NCBI GenBank assembly: GCA_019915015.1
Contig: JAHBBC010000003.1
Coordinates: 806,001 to 870,000 of the forward strand
Length of the DNA: 64,000 nt
DNA from: Auriscalpium vulgare
Lineage: Eukaryota > Basidiomycota > Agaricomycetes > Russulales > Auriscalpiaceae
Reading direction: 5' to 3'
Shown piece after piece: positions 52,971 to 64,000 of the stretch. Both the position numbers and the translations under genes were made by a program. Every line of letters begins with the position of its first letter. Within the stretch, counting starts at the first letter, position 1. The notes below the pieces were generated by a model, which was not told the origin of the DNA, made no database searches, and was given only the letters and a program-made list of their open reading frames with translations.

Positions 52971-54399
52971 TCAGTCCATCTGCGCAAGCCCCTCCTTCAT
53001 GTACTCCTCGAACAGAGACCGGTAGTTCGGATGCCACCTGCTCAGCGCAGGGCGTCCCTCCACCACGTCGCCAGCACCCCACAGGATTCTCAGCTGATCA
53101 ACTTCCCGCCGAGTCTCGTTATCCGGCACCAGGATATAGAAGTCTCCGTCTCGGACGCGGTCCAGCATGTACAATACCGTCTCTTGCGCAGTCCAAGCGC
53201 CCGCCGGCTTTTCCGCGCTCTTGTTGGCGCCTGTCATGCCCGTCCAAGTCCACCCGGGGCTGACGGTCTCCGTGAGCCAGATCGCGAGATGAATAGAGTC
53301 ACCTGCCGCACATGAACAAGTGGGCGGTCACGTTCACGCCTGGGCGCTCGCGAAGCTCGTTCGAGAGCCCTTCTGTCAGGCTTTTCACCGCCGCCTTCGA
53401 GGCATTGTAGGCCGCGTTGCCACTGAGAGCGACGCGTGCTGTCAGTGCTGCTCAGAACCGCAGAAGAGCTACGCACGGTGGGTTCGTGATGCCTTGCTTG
53501 GAACCCGTGTTGACAATCACGGATTGGTTCTCTTGGTGCAGCATCGACTAACAAGGCTGATTAACCGACGAACGGAGGTGTGTGCAGATAAGATGACTTA
53601 CTGGGACGAACGTGTGCTGTACGTTCAGGATCCTGTTTGGACTGTTTGGAGGGGCAAGCGGTCACAGGCTTGGTGGGCTTACCCAAATAGATTGACATCC
53701 ATGATGGTCTTCCAGTTCTCAAGGCCCTCAAACGACGTCCCCTTTACCCCGACAGCTGCGTTGTTCAAAAGAACAGCCACCTAGATGATCAGAGGTGAGG
53801 TCCCGGCACAACAGATGTCTTCGGCGCGGTACGACGAGGGACGAAAGCAGTCCTCTCAGGTCGCTTTCTCACCTCTCCCCACGCCTCGTACACTCTGTCA
53901 TGCAGCCTGGTGACTTCATCCAGTTTGCTGACATCGGTAGGCACGGACAGGACGTTGCCATCGCCGTACGTGAGGGCTAACTCCTTGGCTAGTTCAGCGA
54001 GCGCGGCCGCATTGACGTCTGCGATAGCCACTTTGAGGCCCAGCCTGTAAGAGTTGTCAGTGCTTGTCGTGCGAATGGTGTCGTGAGCACCACATCGGTG
54101 AAGCTCGGTGCGCGTATGACTGCGGATACACTCAAGTGACGCCATCCCTACGCCAGCGGCACGTTGGGATGGCGAGTTACGAGCGCCAGAGGACGAAATG
54201 CGGAACCAAGAGACTGACCTCGCCAGCTCCTGCGCCGCCGCGCGCCCAATGCCGCTGGCCGCACCAGTGATAACGGCTACCCTTCCGAGATGCACGACGG
54301 GGTGTAGGTCGCGATCGATAGGCGACAGGGCCGAGAGTCGACGCGGAAGGGGGTTGTTGGGGGGCGAAGAGGCGAAGGACCGCGGTCTCCCATAGGCAT
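52971..54399 (-). CDS. Short-chain dehydrogenase/reductase, membrane-proximal, one apparent frameshift
   Basis: Multi-exon SDR. From the ATG at 54399 (MPMGDRGPSPL) the frame must shift once in a six-base C run (plus 54359-54364) to reach the fold: HLGRVAVITGAASGIGRAAAQELA (TGxxxGIG), LGLKVAIADVNAAALAEL, VPTDVSKLDEV. Later exons give VAVLLNNAAVG, WKTIMDVNLFG, IVNTGSKQG, AAYNASKAAVKSLTEGLSNELRE (Tyr-x3-Lys) and VTAHLFIPGWTWTGM. The C-terminus GRPALSRWHPNYRSLFEEYMKEGLAQMD extends beyond a minimal SDR. Asp after the second strand (IADVN) suggests NAD(H). A TATATAAAG element lies at about 54479-54489. The alternative start upstream of 54600 lacks an ATG in frame, which favours the TATA-linked start plus a one-base gap. 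Confidence 0.82.
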
Positions 54400-54744
54400 A
54401 GTCAGAGACAGCGGGGCGAGGGGCTGGGGTAAGATGGAGGAAAGCAACGAGAAACAAGACCGCGAGCAGTTCGGACTTCTTTATATAGAACCCATCGGCC
54501 GATGACGACTTGGGCAGGATACCCGCCCCAGAATTTCGGGGGTCCTGAGCCTGCGCGCCCAACTTTCCCGGCAGCGTCGAGTCTACTACCTGGACTTGCG
54601 TGGGCCGTCGCCGCGTGCTATGACAGGCCAGGGAGAACGCAGGAACGCTGCTCAGAATGACGGAATATCCTTGCAAACAGCACGGTATTATATATAATGA
54701 CTACAACGACGAGAGGTGCTACAGATGATAATCTCGAAGGCTCG
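54400..54744. other. Promoter of the second SDR gene and 3' end of the lipase gene
   Basis: 345 bp. The TATATAAAG element (minus strand, 54479-54489) lies about 85 bp before the SDR start. A second TATATAT-like run lies near 54690. No gene is seen. Confidence 0.5.
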
Positions 54745-56798
54745 TCACAGGCCCTCGTCGTACAGCTTGCGCGTCAGCGCCACGTAGAAACGTTCGAGGT
54801 CGAGTTTCGGCTCGGGTTCTTTTTTCTTGACGCTCGGCTTGGACGGCGCCATGTCAGAACGTGTCGAGGACGCCTTCGACCCCGCAGTGAACGGAAGAGA
54901 CGGCAGCGAGTCCGTGGGCACCTGGTCCACGATCCAGTCAACCACCGCTGACAGACGATCCGTGGAGGACTTCAGTGCGTCGTCGTCCGCTTGGTCCCTC
55001 GCAGTCTGCTTCGCCGCTTCATCACCCGTCCCCTTGTTCCGCGCCTCGGCACGCCGCTCTAGTCGCCCCAGCGCCCGCACGAAGCGTCCCCAATCCCTGA
55101 AACCCCACCCTCTCCCACAACTGATGGTATGATGTCCACCCCCATTTCGATGCCACTCGCGCCGCGTATCTCCCAATGGTCGCAACCGTCGACAATTCCC
55201 AGGAACTCCCCCCAGCGCGCGCTTTGGACCGTGACCAAACCATCATTACCCCATAGCTCGTCACGTCTCCACGGTGACACCGTATCGACGGGGTTGATAG
55301 TGTCCTGCTGTAGGCGCTTGCGATGCTTCTCCTCGGCGCTGTCCAGCACGAGCTTGGGAAGCCAGAGAGGATGCCACACGTTCATAGAACCGGTGCGCCC
55401 CGCGACGCTGAAGTATCTGACGCGAGGGTCATCAGGTGTGGACGGGTTGAAAACAGTGTTGAGGTATGTTGTCGTGAGGTTCGCATACGCGGGCGAGTCA
55501 AATGCGGAGAGGAGAAGAGTCGTGAAGGATGAGGGAAGTGAGGAAAGCGATAAAGAGAAGGGCAAGGATGAAAGCTTGGTATCGGTCTTCCGATCTTGCG
55601 GACGTGAATTCATTTCAGGCGATGAGGTTGCTGCGACCTGAGACGCCGCGACAGCCGCTGTCGCGGCGGTGGCGGCTTTCTCCGTCTTCGTTCTCCCGAG
55701 ACCGAGGTAGTCCTAGTCATAATGTTAATATCCGTCGTGTCGAAGGGGAAATCTCACGCACCGTGCACCAATCCATGAACGGGGAGCCACGATGAGGCGT
55801 GGCGATGCTAGTGAGGGACAATGGGGTATACTCCGTGGGTTGCAGATGCGTGATCAAGTGCCTGCAATCCAGGCCGCCCATCGAGTGTGCCAGGAAATTG
55901 ACCCCGCGTCCAAGGGCCCTCTGCTTCAATACATGATCAAGTTCTCGAGAGCGCGATGCGATAGAACCCGTTCTTCGATTGTTGTCATTAGCGACAACAC
56001 TTATCAATGAGATAGATGAGATGGAGTACCAACCCTGGCACAGACGTGACGAGGACCTCGGCGCCTATAGTCTTTCTAAGGATATTAAGTATGCTCGACC
56101 AATAGTGCATACGGAGGCTGGGGAAGGCCGAAGGCCCGCGCACGTCAAAGCCATAGAGACCTAAGCAAGGCGGCGGTGTTACTGACGCTGAGCGAGGCAA
56201 CGAGTGCACTTAGCGCACCATGGCATAAAACTATAGGATATCGTGGAGCGCGCACAGGGTCAAACAGGACGGGACTACGCATCAATTGCTGGATGACACC
56301 GTCATCTTCCGGTGTGGGATCATGGTTTTCAGGAGGCGGGGAGGGCTCTCTCGGACGCATCTTCGGCTCCCGATCTGGCTCGCTCACGTCGAGCTCGTCG
56401 GCTGCCACCGACCGTCTAAACAACAGGGATGCGGGAGACGACCAGCGAGGCCAGGGTAGAGAAATACCTAACGCTACAGACGCGATGACCAGAGAGCGGT
56501 GGTAGGCTCTTGATTGACACGTACCTTGAACGACAGAGCCCCATTTCGCGTCCTGCAGCGGTAATCCAGCCAATGATGTGGAAGCCTGTGTACCCGCCCG
56601 CGTGCTTTCTGAGCTCCAGGAGGACCAGATGCGGCGAAGGGCCGTCCGTGCCCCTTCAGAGCCTGTGGAGGAGATTTCGTCGCGCTGGAGGTCGGGTCGG
56701 TGGAGCAAGTATTGGTGGGTTATAGAAGCGGTTGACAAGACATTGAAAGCACGACGAAGAAAAAGGCTGATAGGAAGGGGGACCCAGATGCTGTTCAT
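54745..56798 (-). CDS. TGL2: Tgl2-like triacylglycerol lipase (alpha/beta hydrolase), one apparent frameshift
   Basis: Multi-exon gene from the ATG at 56798 (MNSIWVPLPISLFLRRAFNV, a hydrophobic, basic N-terminus compatible with mitochondrial or membrane targeting). Diagnostic motifs: YPIVLCHGLYGFDVRGP, HYWSSILNILRKTIGAEVLVTSVPGTGSI, the nucleophile elbow FLAHSMGGLDCRHLI, IATPHRGSPFMDW, and late SARWGEFLGIVDGCDHWEIRG with the catalytic His. These match the fungal Tgl2-type lipase, which hydrolyses tri- and diacylglycerol. The final part (WGRFVRALGRLERRAEARN ... LERFYVALTRKLYDEGL) is in another frame. The join lies at a three-G run (plus 55108-55110), where one more G would restore GWGFRDW. The upstream ATG-less extension to 56843 was rejected. 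Confidence 0.87.
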
Positions 56799-57576
56799 CT
56801 CCGGCCATGAGCACGTCGACGTCGTGGTCGTCGGCGAGAACACCTGAAACAGCTCTCAGCCGCTGAAGGCAGCTTACGTACGCATTTGGTTGACTTCAAA
56901 TATATTTCCCACTTGACCTATTTTGTGACTATAACCATTTAAACTCTGACAACCAAATCTGAGTACTGCTCCTCGGCCGGCGGGTCCTCTGCTCGTGCTG
57001 ATTTTTTTTCCCTGAGTCCATCAGATGGCCCGCTGTGCTGCCCTGGCGCGCTCCGGATCCTCTCCTGCTTGCCAGACGCACATGACAAGGAACTTGGCGA
57101 TCGTCTCCGACGTCGATATGATCGAATGTAGAGTTGCTGCTGTTGCAATCGAGTTTGGTCCTACAAGAACGCGCAGTTGGCGCCGGTGCGCTAGGACAAT
57201 CCGCAAGGGCATATGGTCAAGCAGTGAACACAGAGACCGTGATCCGCCCGAGTGGGCAGTGTAAGCCCGGCTGACAACCCACGCCGTCGAGGGCAATGGG
57301 GGTCAGCTGCGTCGTCATGTGCAGCATACGAGCTAGCCGCGATGCGTGTATCGATGCCTTGGGGGCTGGGGGAAGCGGGGCGACGTAAGGGCGAGCACGA
57401 ACGATGGCATCAGAAATGGGAGGAAACGTGCAGGGATGGGCACGATGGGGTCAGAGGCAGGTCAGAGCATACAGTAACAGACGGCGCGCTCCGAGTCCGG
57501 ACCTTGCCCAGCGGTACGCTATAAGACCGACCGTCATTACCCCACACCGCCCATCCAGCTTCTCCTTTGTGCGACC
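56799..57576. other. Divergent promoter region
   Basis: About 780 bp between the lipase and NAD-GDH starts. A minus-strand frame at 57021-57296 ends KFLVMCVWQAGEDPERARAAQ and looks somewhat protein-like, but has no promoter, splice or family support. Confidence 0.45.
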
Positions 57577-60500
57577 ATGGCCACTTCCGACAGCGACTCG
57601 CCCTCTGTGCTCAACGACCCTGCCAAGGCCCATCTCCAAGTCCCCCCCACCGGCCCCTACTTGTCCGGGACATCGTCGCGCACGGGCAGCGACACCTCTC
57701 TTCATCGTGTGAAGAACGTGCCTGGCTACACGACCCCGGCCTTCAAGGGCAAAGAAGAGCAACGCGCCAAAGTGCAGAGCAACATCGCAGCCAAGGTGTG
57801 CCAAGCTCCTCCCTTTGCTTCACTCATCACCGCTTACCGTCATACGCGTGCAGGGTTTCGTTCCTCGCGAACTCGTCGCAAATGAAGTCGAATGGTTCTA
57901 CAGCCACCTCGGCATTGACGACACCTACTTTCGCAACGAGTCGGTCGAGGTCATATCCGACCACATCCTCGCGCTCTTCGGTGCCAAAATCCTCGCCTAC
58001 ACGAAACATGACCCGTCTCAGCTTGTCATCGACCTCGAGAAGATCGACGACAAGGGCAATGGCGCGACCTTCATTCACACCAGCCCACCTGGCTTGACCT
58101 CGACGGAGGGCCCGGGCTCGACTTGCGAAGCCAGGTGCGAACTAGTCACATCGCCGCCGTCAGCCCGTTGATCCCTTTACTCAGGATTGACGAGTTGTAC
58201 CTCGACAAAGCTACCCCAGAGAATTGCTACCGCTTAGAAACTTTCCGCTCTACGGGGTCCATTTCCGCGACCGCGTCGCAACAACTGCGGTGCTACTTCG
58301 TCTCGAAGTGCAACTTCCCCAAGCGAGCGCCTCCTTCGACTCCCAAGGATGAGAAGACAAATATCCGCACAGTTTCGGACCCTGTGTTCCTCGAAAAGGC
58401 TAGCGAGAACACCATGGACATATACCAGCAGATCATGTGGAACGTCGAGAACCGTTACGGACCCGTCATAGAGGTCTTCGAAGTGGAGGGGACGCGCGAG
58501 CGCAGGATGGTCATAGGGTACAAAATGGGTGGGACAACGCACTTCTTTAGGTCAGTAGCATTCAATTACTCGACATATCTTTGCAGAGCACTGATCCCTC
58601 TACAGTGCTCTATCGAATCTCTATCACTTCTACTCCCTGTACTCAACCCGGAAGTACGTTGGTAAGTCACAATTTGACTCGGCTGCCGTATGTCTTGCCG
58701 ACACTGTCTTTCAGAACAATTCTCCAATGGCATCACTATCATTTCCCTATACCTCAACCCACTCCCGAATTCGAACGCTCCACCGATTGAACACTCCATC
58801 TTTCAAGTTATGAAGGAGGTATCCCTGCTCTTCTGCTTACCCGACAACCCATTCTTCTCCGCCGCTGGAGCGTCGCGGCATGCTGTTCAAGACGCAGCTT
58901 ATGCATGTACGTGCTCGTTTGGCGGAGGAGCCGCCTGGCAATCTGACGATGCTTCCAGATTCGGGGTGGATATTTGCACAACACTTCTGCAACCGTCTGG
59001 GACCTGCGTATCTTGCTTTGAAGAACACATTAGACGAATCAAACGCGTCGCATGCGGAAGTTCTCAATAACATCAAGCGTCGCTTCCGAGAAGAGACGTT
59101 CACCCGCGAGAGCATTGCCCAGGTTATCCACGCTCATCCAGAATTAGTACGAACTTCGCGGGTTTCGAGGGTACTGGCTGACTTCTTGAACTCCAGATTC
59201 GTATGCTTTACGTTAATTTTGCGATGGTCCATTATCCTGCAGATGAAGCGCAGAGACTCATGTAAGTCCTTTCGGATGTGGAATGCTCTATCAAAGTTGA
59301 GTAATATATGCTAGGCCGACACTATCGTACCAGCGCTTGCAGACCGAGCAGCCTCTCACAGATCAAGAGCTCTATGATCGTATCCGCCGCAGTGTTCTGA
59401 ACAAGCAGGACCTGCAAGTGCTAGAAAGCTTCCTCATCTTTAACAAGTTAGTTCCTCAGTCTCCGCCTCTTCCGTGCAATGTCATTGTTATATCGTAGGC
59501 ATGTCTTGAAGACCAATTTTTACCAGCCTACGAAGGTGGCGCTCTCCTTCCGCTTTGCGCCGGAATTCCTGCCTGAGGTAGAGTACCCAAATAAGCCCTT
59601 CGGGCTATTTTTCGTCATCGGTGAGTGATCAGAAAGAGAGGTTGCAGGTGGTTAGACAACTCACCAAAGCGTCCAGGTAACGAATTCCGGGGATTTCATA
59701 TCCGCTTTAGGGATGTCGCACGAGGGGGCATCCGTATCGTCAACTCCCGTAACAAAGAGTGACTGACGCATCCTTCAATGGCAAGGACCGGTACTCACAT
59801 TCATTTCTTCCAGGAATTACTCGATCAATCAGAGGATGCTGTACGTCGGCGACGACTGTCGGACCTGCTACTGTGTGCTCATTTTGTTGCGTTTTCAGCT
59901 TCGACGAAAACTACGGCTTAGCTTCCACGCAGTCGTTGAAGAACAAGGATATCCCAGAGGGAGGAGCAAAGGGGACCATTCTTCCTTCGTACGTCTGTCT
60001 GGATACTGTACGTTGTCAGTGATTGACCGTGCCTATGATCGGCAGGCTCGGAGCCAATCCTCGACTCTGCTTTGAAAAATATGTGGATGTATGCGCGCCC
60101 TACGACGTCGATGCGACGCTTTGCTGACATTGTCATTCGCAGTCTATCCTCGACTTGCTCATCCCAGGACAAAGTCCAGGCATCAAAGAGCGTCTTGTCG
60201 ACCTGTACAACAAGCCAGAAATCCTGTTCTTCGGGCCTGACGAGGGCACCGCGGACATGATGGACTGGGCCGCATGTAGGCATGCTCTCTAGAGCATCGC
60301 GCTTTACTGATACTTTTCCGCTAGTACATGCTCGCGAGCGAGGCGCCGAAGCTTGGTGGAAGTCGTTCACCACGGGCAAGAGCGCGCAGACTCTCGGAGG
60401 TGTCCCGCACGACACATATGGCATGACGTCACTGTCCATTCGTCAATATGTTCTGGGCATCTACAAGCAGTTGGGCCTGAGGGAGAAGGATATCACGAAA

Positions 60501-61807
60501 GTGCAGACCGGGGGTCCTGGTCAGTTGCTTGTTTAGACAGGCGGGACCATTACTAACCCGCATACTTTCTCAGATGGCGATCTTGGTTCCAGTGAGTACC
60601 ACTCTGCGTGTCCTATTCACATCGATGACACTTCTCGATAGATGAGATCCTCCTCAGCTCAGACAAGACTGTTGCAATCATTGATGGCAGTGGGGTGTTG
60701 GCTGACCCAGCTGGTATCAATCGTGAAGAGCTCATCCGCCTGGCCAAGCTTCGTGTGCCTGTTGGGAACTTCGACAAGTCGAAACTCAGCAAGGATGGTT
60801 ACTTGATTCGTGTCGAGGATCAAGACGTCAGACTACCTTGTAAGAATAATTTGCCCTTGTGTTTTTCTTCTCTTACTTTGTCGTCAGCCGGAGAAGTTGT
60901 CATTGACGGTACCGATTTCCGAAACGGGGCTCACCTTCGGTTCAAAGCTGATCTTTTGGTCCCTTGCGGAGGGCGGTCTGTGTTTCCTTTGACCTACCAA
61001 TGGCGGACAACAGCATTGACTTTTGTTATATAGGCCGGAAGCTGTCAACATCTCAAACGTGGCGGCATTGGTGGACGCCGAGGGCAAACCGCACTTCAAG
61101 TACGTTGTCGAGGGTGCGAACCTGTTCTTCACACAGCAAGCACGTCTGTATCTCGAAAAGCGCAAGGTGGTGCTCTTCAAAGACTCCAGCGCTAACAAGG
61201 GTCCGTTGCGCAACGTTGATCACGGTGTGGTTATGATGTTGATATCTATTCGTAGGCGGTGTTACGAGCTCGTCCTTGGAAGTGCTCGCAGGGTTGGCCC
61301 TGTCGACAGAAGAGTACATTGAACATATGATCTTCAAGAACGGCAAACCCAGCGACTTTTACAAGAGCTACGTTCGCGATATTCAAGATAAGATCACAGA
61401 GAACGCCGCCGCCGAGTTCACCTGCCTCTGGCGCGAATTCCAGCGGTTGCAAGGTGCCAAGCCGCGCACAACGATCTCTGACGAGCTGTCGAGCACGCTG
61501 AACAACCTGCAAGCGGAGCTTGAGAGCTCCGACCTCTTCGAGGACAAGCCCAGCCGTGAAGGCGTCATGCGGCGCGCCATTCCCAAGACACTGGTGGATA
61601 AGATCGGGCTCGACACGCTGTTGAAGCGCCTCCCGGAGCCGTATCAGCGGGCCTTGTTCTCTAGCTGGGTCGCTTCGCACTTTGTAGGTGCCAGGCTGTT
61701 GTTTTCCTTCCTTGATGCTGATGATGTTACGAATGCAGATCTACAAGTATGGCGTCCAAGGCTCCAGCGTCGACTTCTTCCACTTCGCGCGTGACCTCTC
61801 CAACTAA
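57577..61807 (+). CDS. GDH2: NAD-specific glutamate dehydrogenase, large fungal type
   Basis: Many-exon gene for the approximately 115-kDa NAD-GDH that converts glutamate to 2-oxoglutarate plus ammonium in nitrogen catabolism. Start MATSDSDSPSVLNDPAKAHL. N-terminal region: FVPRELVANEVEWFYSHLGIDDTYF, IHTSPPG, IDELYLDKATPENCYRLETFRS. Middle: SGWIFAQHFCNRLGPAYLALKN, RRFREETFTRESI. Core: NEFRGFHIRFRDVARGGIRIVNS, DENYGLASTQSLKNKDIPEGGAKGTIL (substrate Lys), FFGPDEGTADMMDWAA, TGGPDGDLGSNEILLSSDKTVAIIDG (dinucleotide fold), ADLLVPCGGRPEAVNISN, YVVEGANLFFTQQARL. The C-terminus VASHFIYKYGVQGSSVDFFHFARDLSN ends at 61805-61807. All joins keep frame with GT...AG introns. Very confident family call. Confidence 0.95.
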
Positions 61808-62553
61808 AGCACGGGCATATCGGTGTACTCGGACTTTCTCTCGCAATCAAACAAGCTGTTATCGCATTGCATTCGCATCCTGGGCTGGGTAGTAGTATAT
61901 CAGGACAGTTGGGGTCGTTAAATAATGTAGCAGAAGCTGTACAAATCAAATACCGGCATCGAAGGATCCGGAGCTTCCACACGTATGAGCAACGCACGAA
62001 AGACGATGCACACATACGTGGACATTCGTGGTGTCAAAGTCGCAGCGCTTGGACGCGTCGCCACCGACTCGAGCCCTTGTTCCCTTTGCGGCCAGTGCCT
62101 TCATCGCAATTGTCAATGACAATGACCAGTCCTATTGTTCCGGTGCGAGGCGCGGCGCGTGTCCAGCCTCCTTGTGCTTTTTTGTGTCTTGGCTGAAAAT
62201 CAAGCGGCCAAGCGAACGCTTCCAATTCTCGGACCTTCTCCCCGACGGTCGGAATGGAACGATGCCGTGAACGTTATTGACGTCCTCTTGTTTGCGACAA
62301 AAGGTGGCGCCCGCCGCTGCGCAGCGCTCAGTTCCTCATTCTTGGGCCCTCGTGGCCGTGCCTGCGTGCCGGCAACGTGGGCCGCAATGCAGGCTCAGTA
62401 TAAAAGCGCGCGTTGTGCAGCGCCGCAGACCATCCAACATCCGTAAGTCCACGAGCACCTTGATGTCAAGACTGTCATTCACACTACCTACTATGCTTAC
62501 AGGCCTACTATAATAACCCGTACCAATATACCACCCGCCGGTCCAAATCCAAA
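61808..62553. other. Intergenic region
   Basis: About 750 bp. A TATAAAAG element at about 62399-62406 lies about 150 bp before the next start. A possible 5'-UTR intron ends at the CAG near 62500. No other gene is seen. Confidence 0.5.
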
Positions 62554-62829
62554 ATGTCGCAGACCACGGTGTCCACCAAAGCAAGCACTATGTCCCTGAA
62601 TTCTGAATTCGCTGCGGAGAATGCAGAAGCAGCAGGTGCGGCGCCCGCTCGTGAGGTGGGAGCGACGGTACTGACTTGTCTGCGTTGTCTAGCAAATCCA
62701 TTTGCGGGCTATGATAAAGAAACTATCAGCAAATTGCTGTCGGAGATGAAGGCATTTCTCGACGATATTGACCAAGAGCGAGCGGAGAATTCCGACAACG
62801 GCGACGCAGTCTCTAAGCCTGCAGCGTAG
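62554..62829 (+). CDS. Small acidic hypothetical protein
   Basis: 91-residue single frame: Ser/Thr-rich start (MSQTTVSTKASTMSLNSEF), an Ala/Glu segment, then an amphipathic helix (KETISKLLSEMKAFLDDIDQERAE) and an acidic end. No family was recognised and no signal peptide is visible. The single ATG in a favourable context and the TATAAAAG box about 150 bp upstream support expression. An intron at a GTGGGA/TCTAG pair inside would break the frame, so the unspliced reading is preferred. Confidence 0.5.
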   Translation: MSQTTVSTKASTMSLNSEFAAENAEAAGAAPAREVGATVLTCLRCLANPFAGYDKETISKLLSEMKAFLDDIDQERAENSDNGDAVSKPAA

Positions 62830-63246
62830 GCGCCCCTTCATGAGGGAGTTGTTCATCGTCGTGGACGAGGCAGACGCCACACGTATGTGGCGCGTGTCAG
62901 GCTCCCCGGCTATCCTGCGTGTAGCCAACGCGGGCGTCGCCAGGGACAGAAGGGGTGCAGGCCGGGTGTGGATGGGGTAACCTAGTAATGGTTAGCAGGG
63001 TGGCGGGACCAGCTTGTTAGTTAATGTACATCAAGACACTCTATACCCAGACGTTCCGTTCATACGCATTGTATATCATCTGACAACGGAGATGGGGTAA
63101 CCATACATGCGCCTCAACATTCGTCGGATACAAGGAAAAGGTCTATGCCTTATGCGAGCGAGATTCCTATCCTGAAGGAAGGTCACCTTGTCAAGAGCGT
63201 GATGTCGACTAGATACAAACACACCAAGTTCGGCAATCCTCGATCA
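62830..63246. other. Convergent intergenic region
   Basis: About 420 bp with the 3' ends of the small acidic gene and the oxygenase gene. No gene is seen. Confidence 0.5.
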
Positions 63247-64000
63247 CTACTTCGAGTGCGCGTACGTTTCCTCAAGCCGCGACTTGACATAGTCGCCTGC
63301 TGTCACGACTTCGTACTTTGCGGGCATGTCCTCCGAGACACAGCTGGGCAGCGCCTGTACGAACATGTTCAGCATCTGTAGCTCATCGATGAGCCCAGAA
63401 TCCGCACACCTCAAGCTTCACGTTGTAGTCCGTGCCGAAGAAGAGGGGGATGGAGTATCGCTCCGCGCCGGTGCGATTTACGGCGCGGTGCACAGTAGAT
63501 TTGAAGACATCGTCTGGAACGAGTGGATGGTGTGAGCACCAGTTATTGGGATGAAGTGAACCCCCGCACTCGTCCATCGAGCGAATTGATCGCCGATGCT
63601 GCAACGCAGGTCAGTCGGGCGTTTCGTATATTTGAAGGCACTCACTTGACAACCAGCGACCCAGGAATGGGCACGGCATCGATCCATTTGCCTGTCGTAT
63701 TAAGGACTTGGAGAGCTTCGATACCATTTTGTTGCCAAAGAATCGTGAAACACTGTGGCTAGGTCTCAGTAGGAACTGTCAAACAGTGTGCAAGATCCAT
63801 CAGGCGACCTCATAACTATGTGCAAAGCAAGCGTTGGTCAAGCTGCCGTTGACGAGGAACTCGCGCTTACTCCGTATGTGCGCCTATGCCGATAGTCCGG
63901 TCATCGACGGCTCCATCCTGGGGTGGGTAGTAAAGCAGCCGCATGATTGCTGCGGGTTTGGTGATCTGCCGCACGGCATGATGAGGGCACCGAAGCTCCG
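63247..64000 (-). CDS. 2-oxoglutarate/Fe(II)-dependent oxygenase (isopenicillin-N-synthase-like), 5' partial
   Basis: The gene enters from the right edge and ends at the stop 63249-63247. Spliced segments read [109 protein letters not shown], then SCVSEDMPAKYEVVTAGDYVKSRLEETY. Fe-binding residues are His and Asp of HTD and the His of VHR; the oxoglutarate-binding Arg is in RYSIP. This is the 2OG-FeII/IPNS fold used in secondary metabolism and detoxification; the substrate is unknown. A 7-nt exon (63815-63809) supplies the last base of the metal-binding Asp codon and Tyr-Glu. The N-terminal part lies outside the window. Confidence 0.9.

Noticed and set aside
54400..54676. N-terminal extension of the second SDR with a hydrophobic segment
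   Set aside because: The frame has no ATG and spans a TATATAAAG box, so it is more likely promoter and leader than coding.
57021..57296. 91-residue minus-strand frame between lipase and NAD-GDH
   Set aside because: Some protein-like helix, but no family, promoter or splice evidence; it lies in a divergent promoter region.
1..64000. CRISPR arrays, bacterial operons, rRNA and tRNA genes
   Set aside because: No regularly spaced repeats, no ribosome-binding-site-linked gene runs, and no sequence I could fold into a tRNA with confidence by eye; a tRNA scan was not possible.

Overview
The window comes from a filamentous basidiomycete, most likely an Agaricomycete. Its genes are split by many short introns of about 45-65 bp with GT...AG ends. 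The protein set is fungal: a septation-network kinase, Vts1, Tgl2-like lipase, NAD-dependent glutamate dehydrogenase, Trk potassium transporter and ENTH adaptor. Genes are densely packed on both strands. No rRNA, tRNA, CRISPR array or bacterial operon was recognised.

Layout. 0-16 kb: 3' part of a Cdc7/SepH-type kinase, mitochondrial ribosomal protein uL5m, a Ser/Pro-rich protein ending in a CaaX box, two helix-loop-helix (HLH)-like genes facing tail to tail, a gene-poor stretch, and a glycerophosphodiester phosphodiesterase. 16.3-22.4 kb: a complete Ty3/gypsy chromodomain retrotransposon with two LTRs that read as identical and a 5-bp target duplication. 22.9-31 kb: a third HLH-like gene, a small unknown gene, a ribosomal-L1-domain nucleolar protein, an alpha/beta hydrolase and a tiny Ser-rich gene beside a G-quadruplex tract. 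33.5-46 kb: a secreted protein made of three copies of one module, an ENTH adaptor divergent from a Ser-rich membrane protein, Trk, and a helical-repeat protein. 46-57 kb: a GPI-type GH16 glucanase, two short-chain dehydrogenases, Vts1 and a Tgl2-like lipase. 57.5-64 kb: NAD-GDH, a small acidic protein and the 3' part of a 2-oxoglutarate/Fe(II) oxygenase.

Themes. (1) The retrotransposon has a GGGAAAA slippery heptamer followed by a predicted pseudoknot at the gag/pol junction, and a primer-binding site complementary to its own LTR, which suggests Tf1/sushi-like self-priming. (2) Three HLH-like genes share one phase-1 intron at the same point of helix 2. (3) Several genes need micro-exons of 7, 8, 12, 13, 15 or 16 nt to rebuild conserved motifs. 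(4) The kinase, GH16, Vts1, one dehydrogenase and the lipase each need at least one missing base, mostly in G or C runs, to stay in frame. That pattern suggests residual sequencing deletions rather than many pseudogenes.

Exon coordinates were worked out by eye from splice consensus and reading-frame continuity. Functional names rest on recognised motifs, not on database searches.
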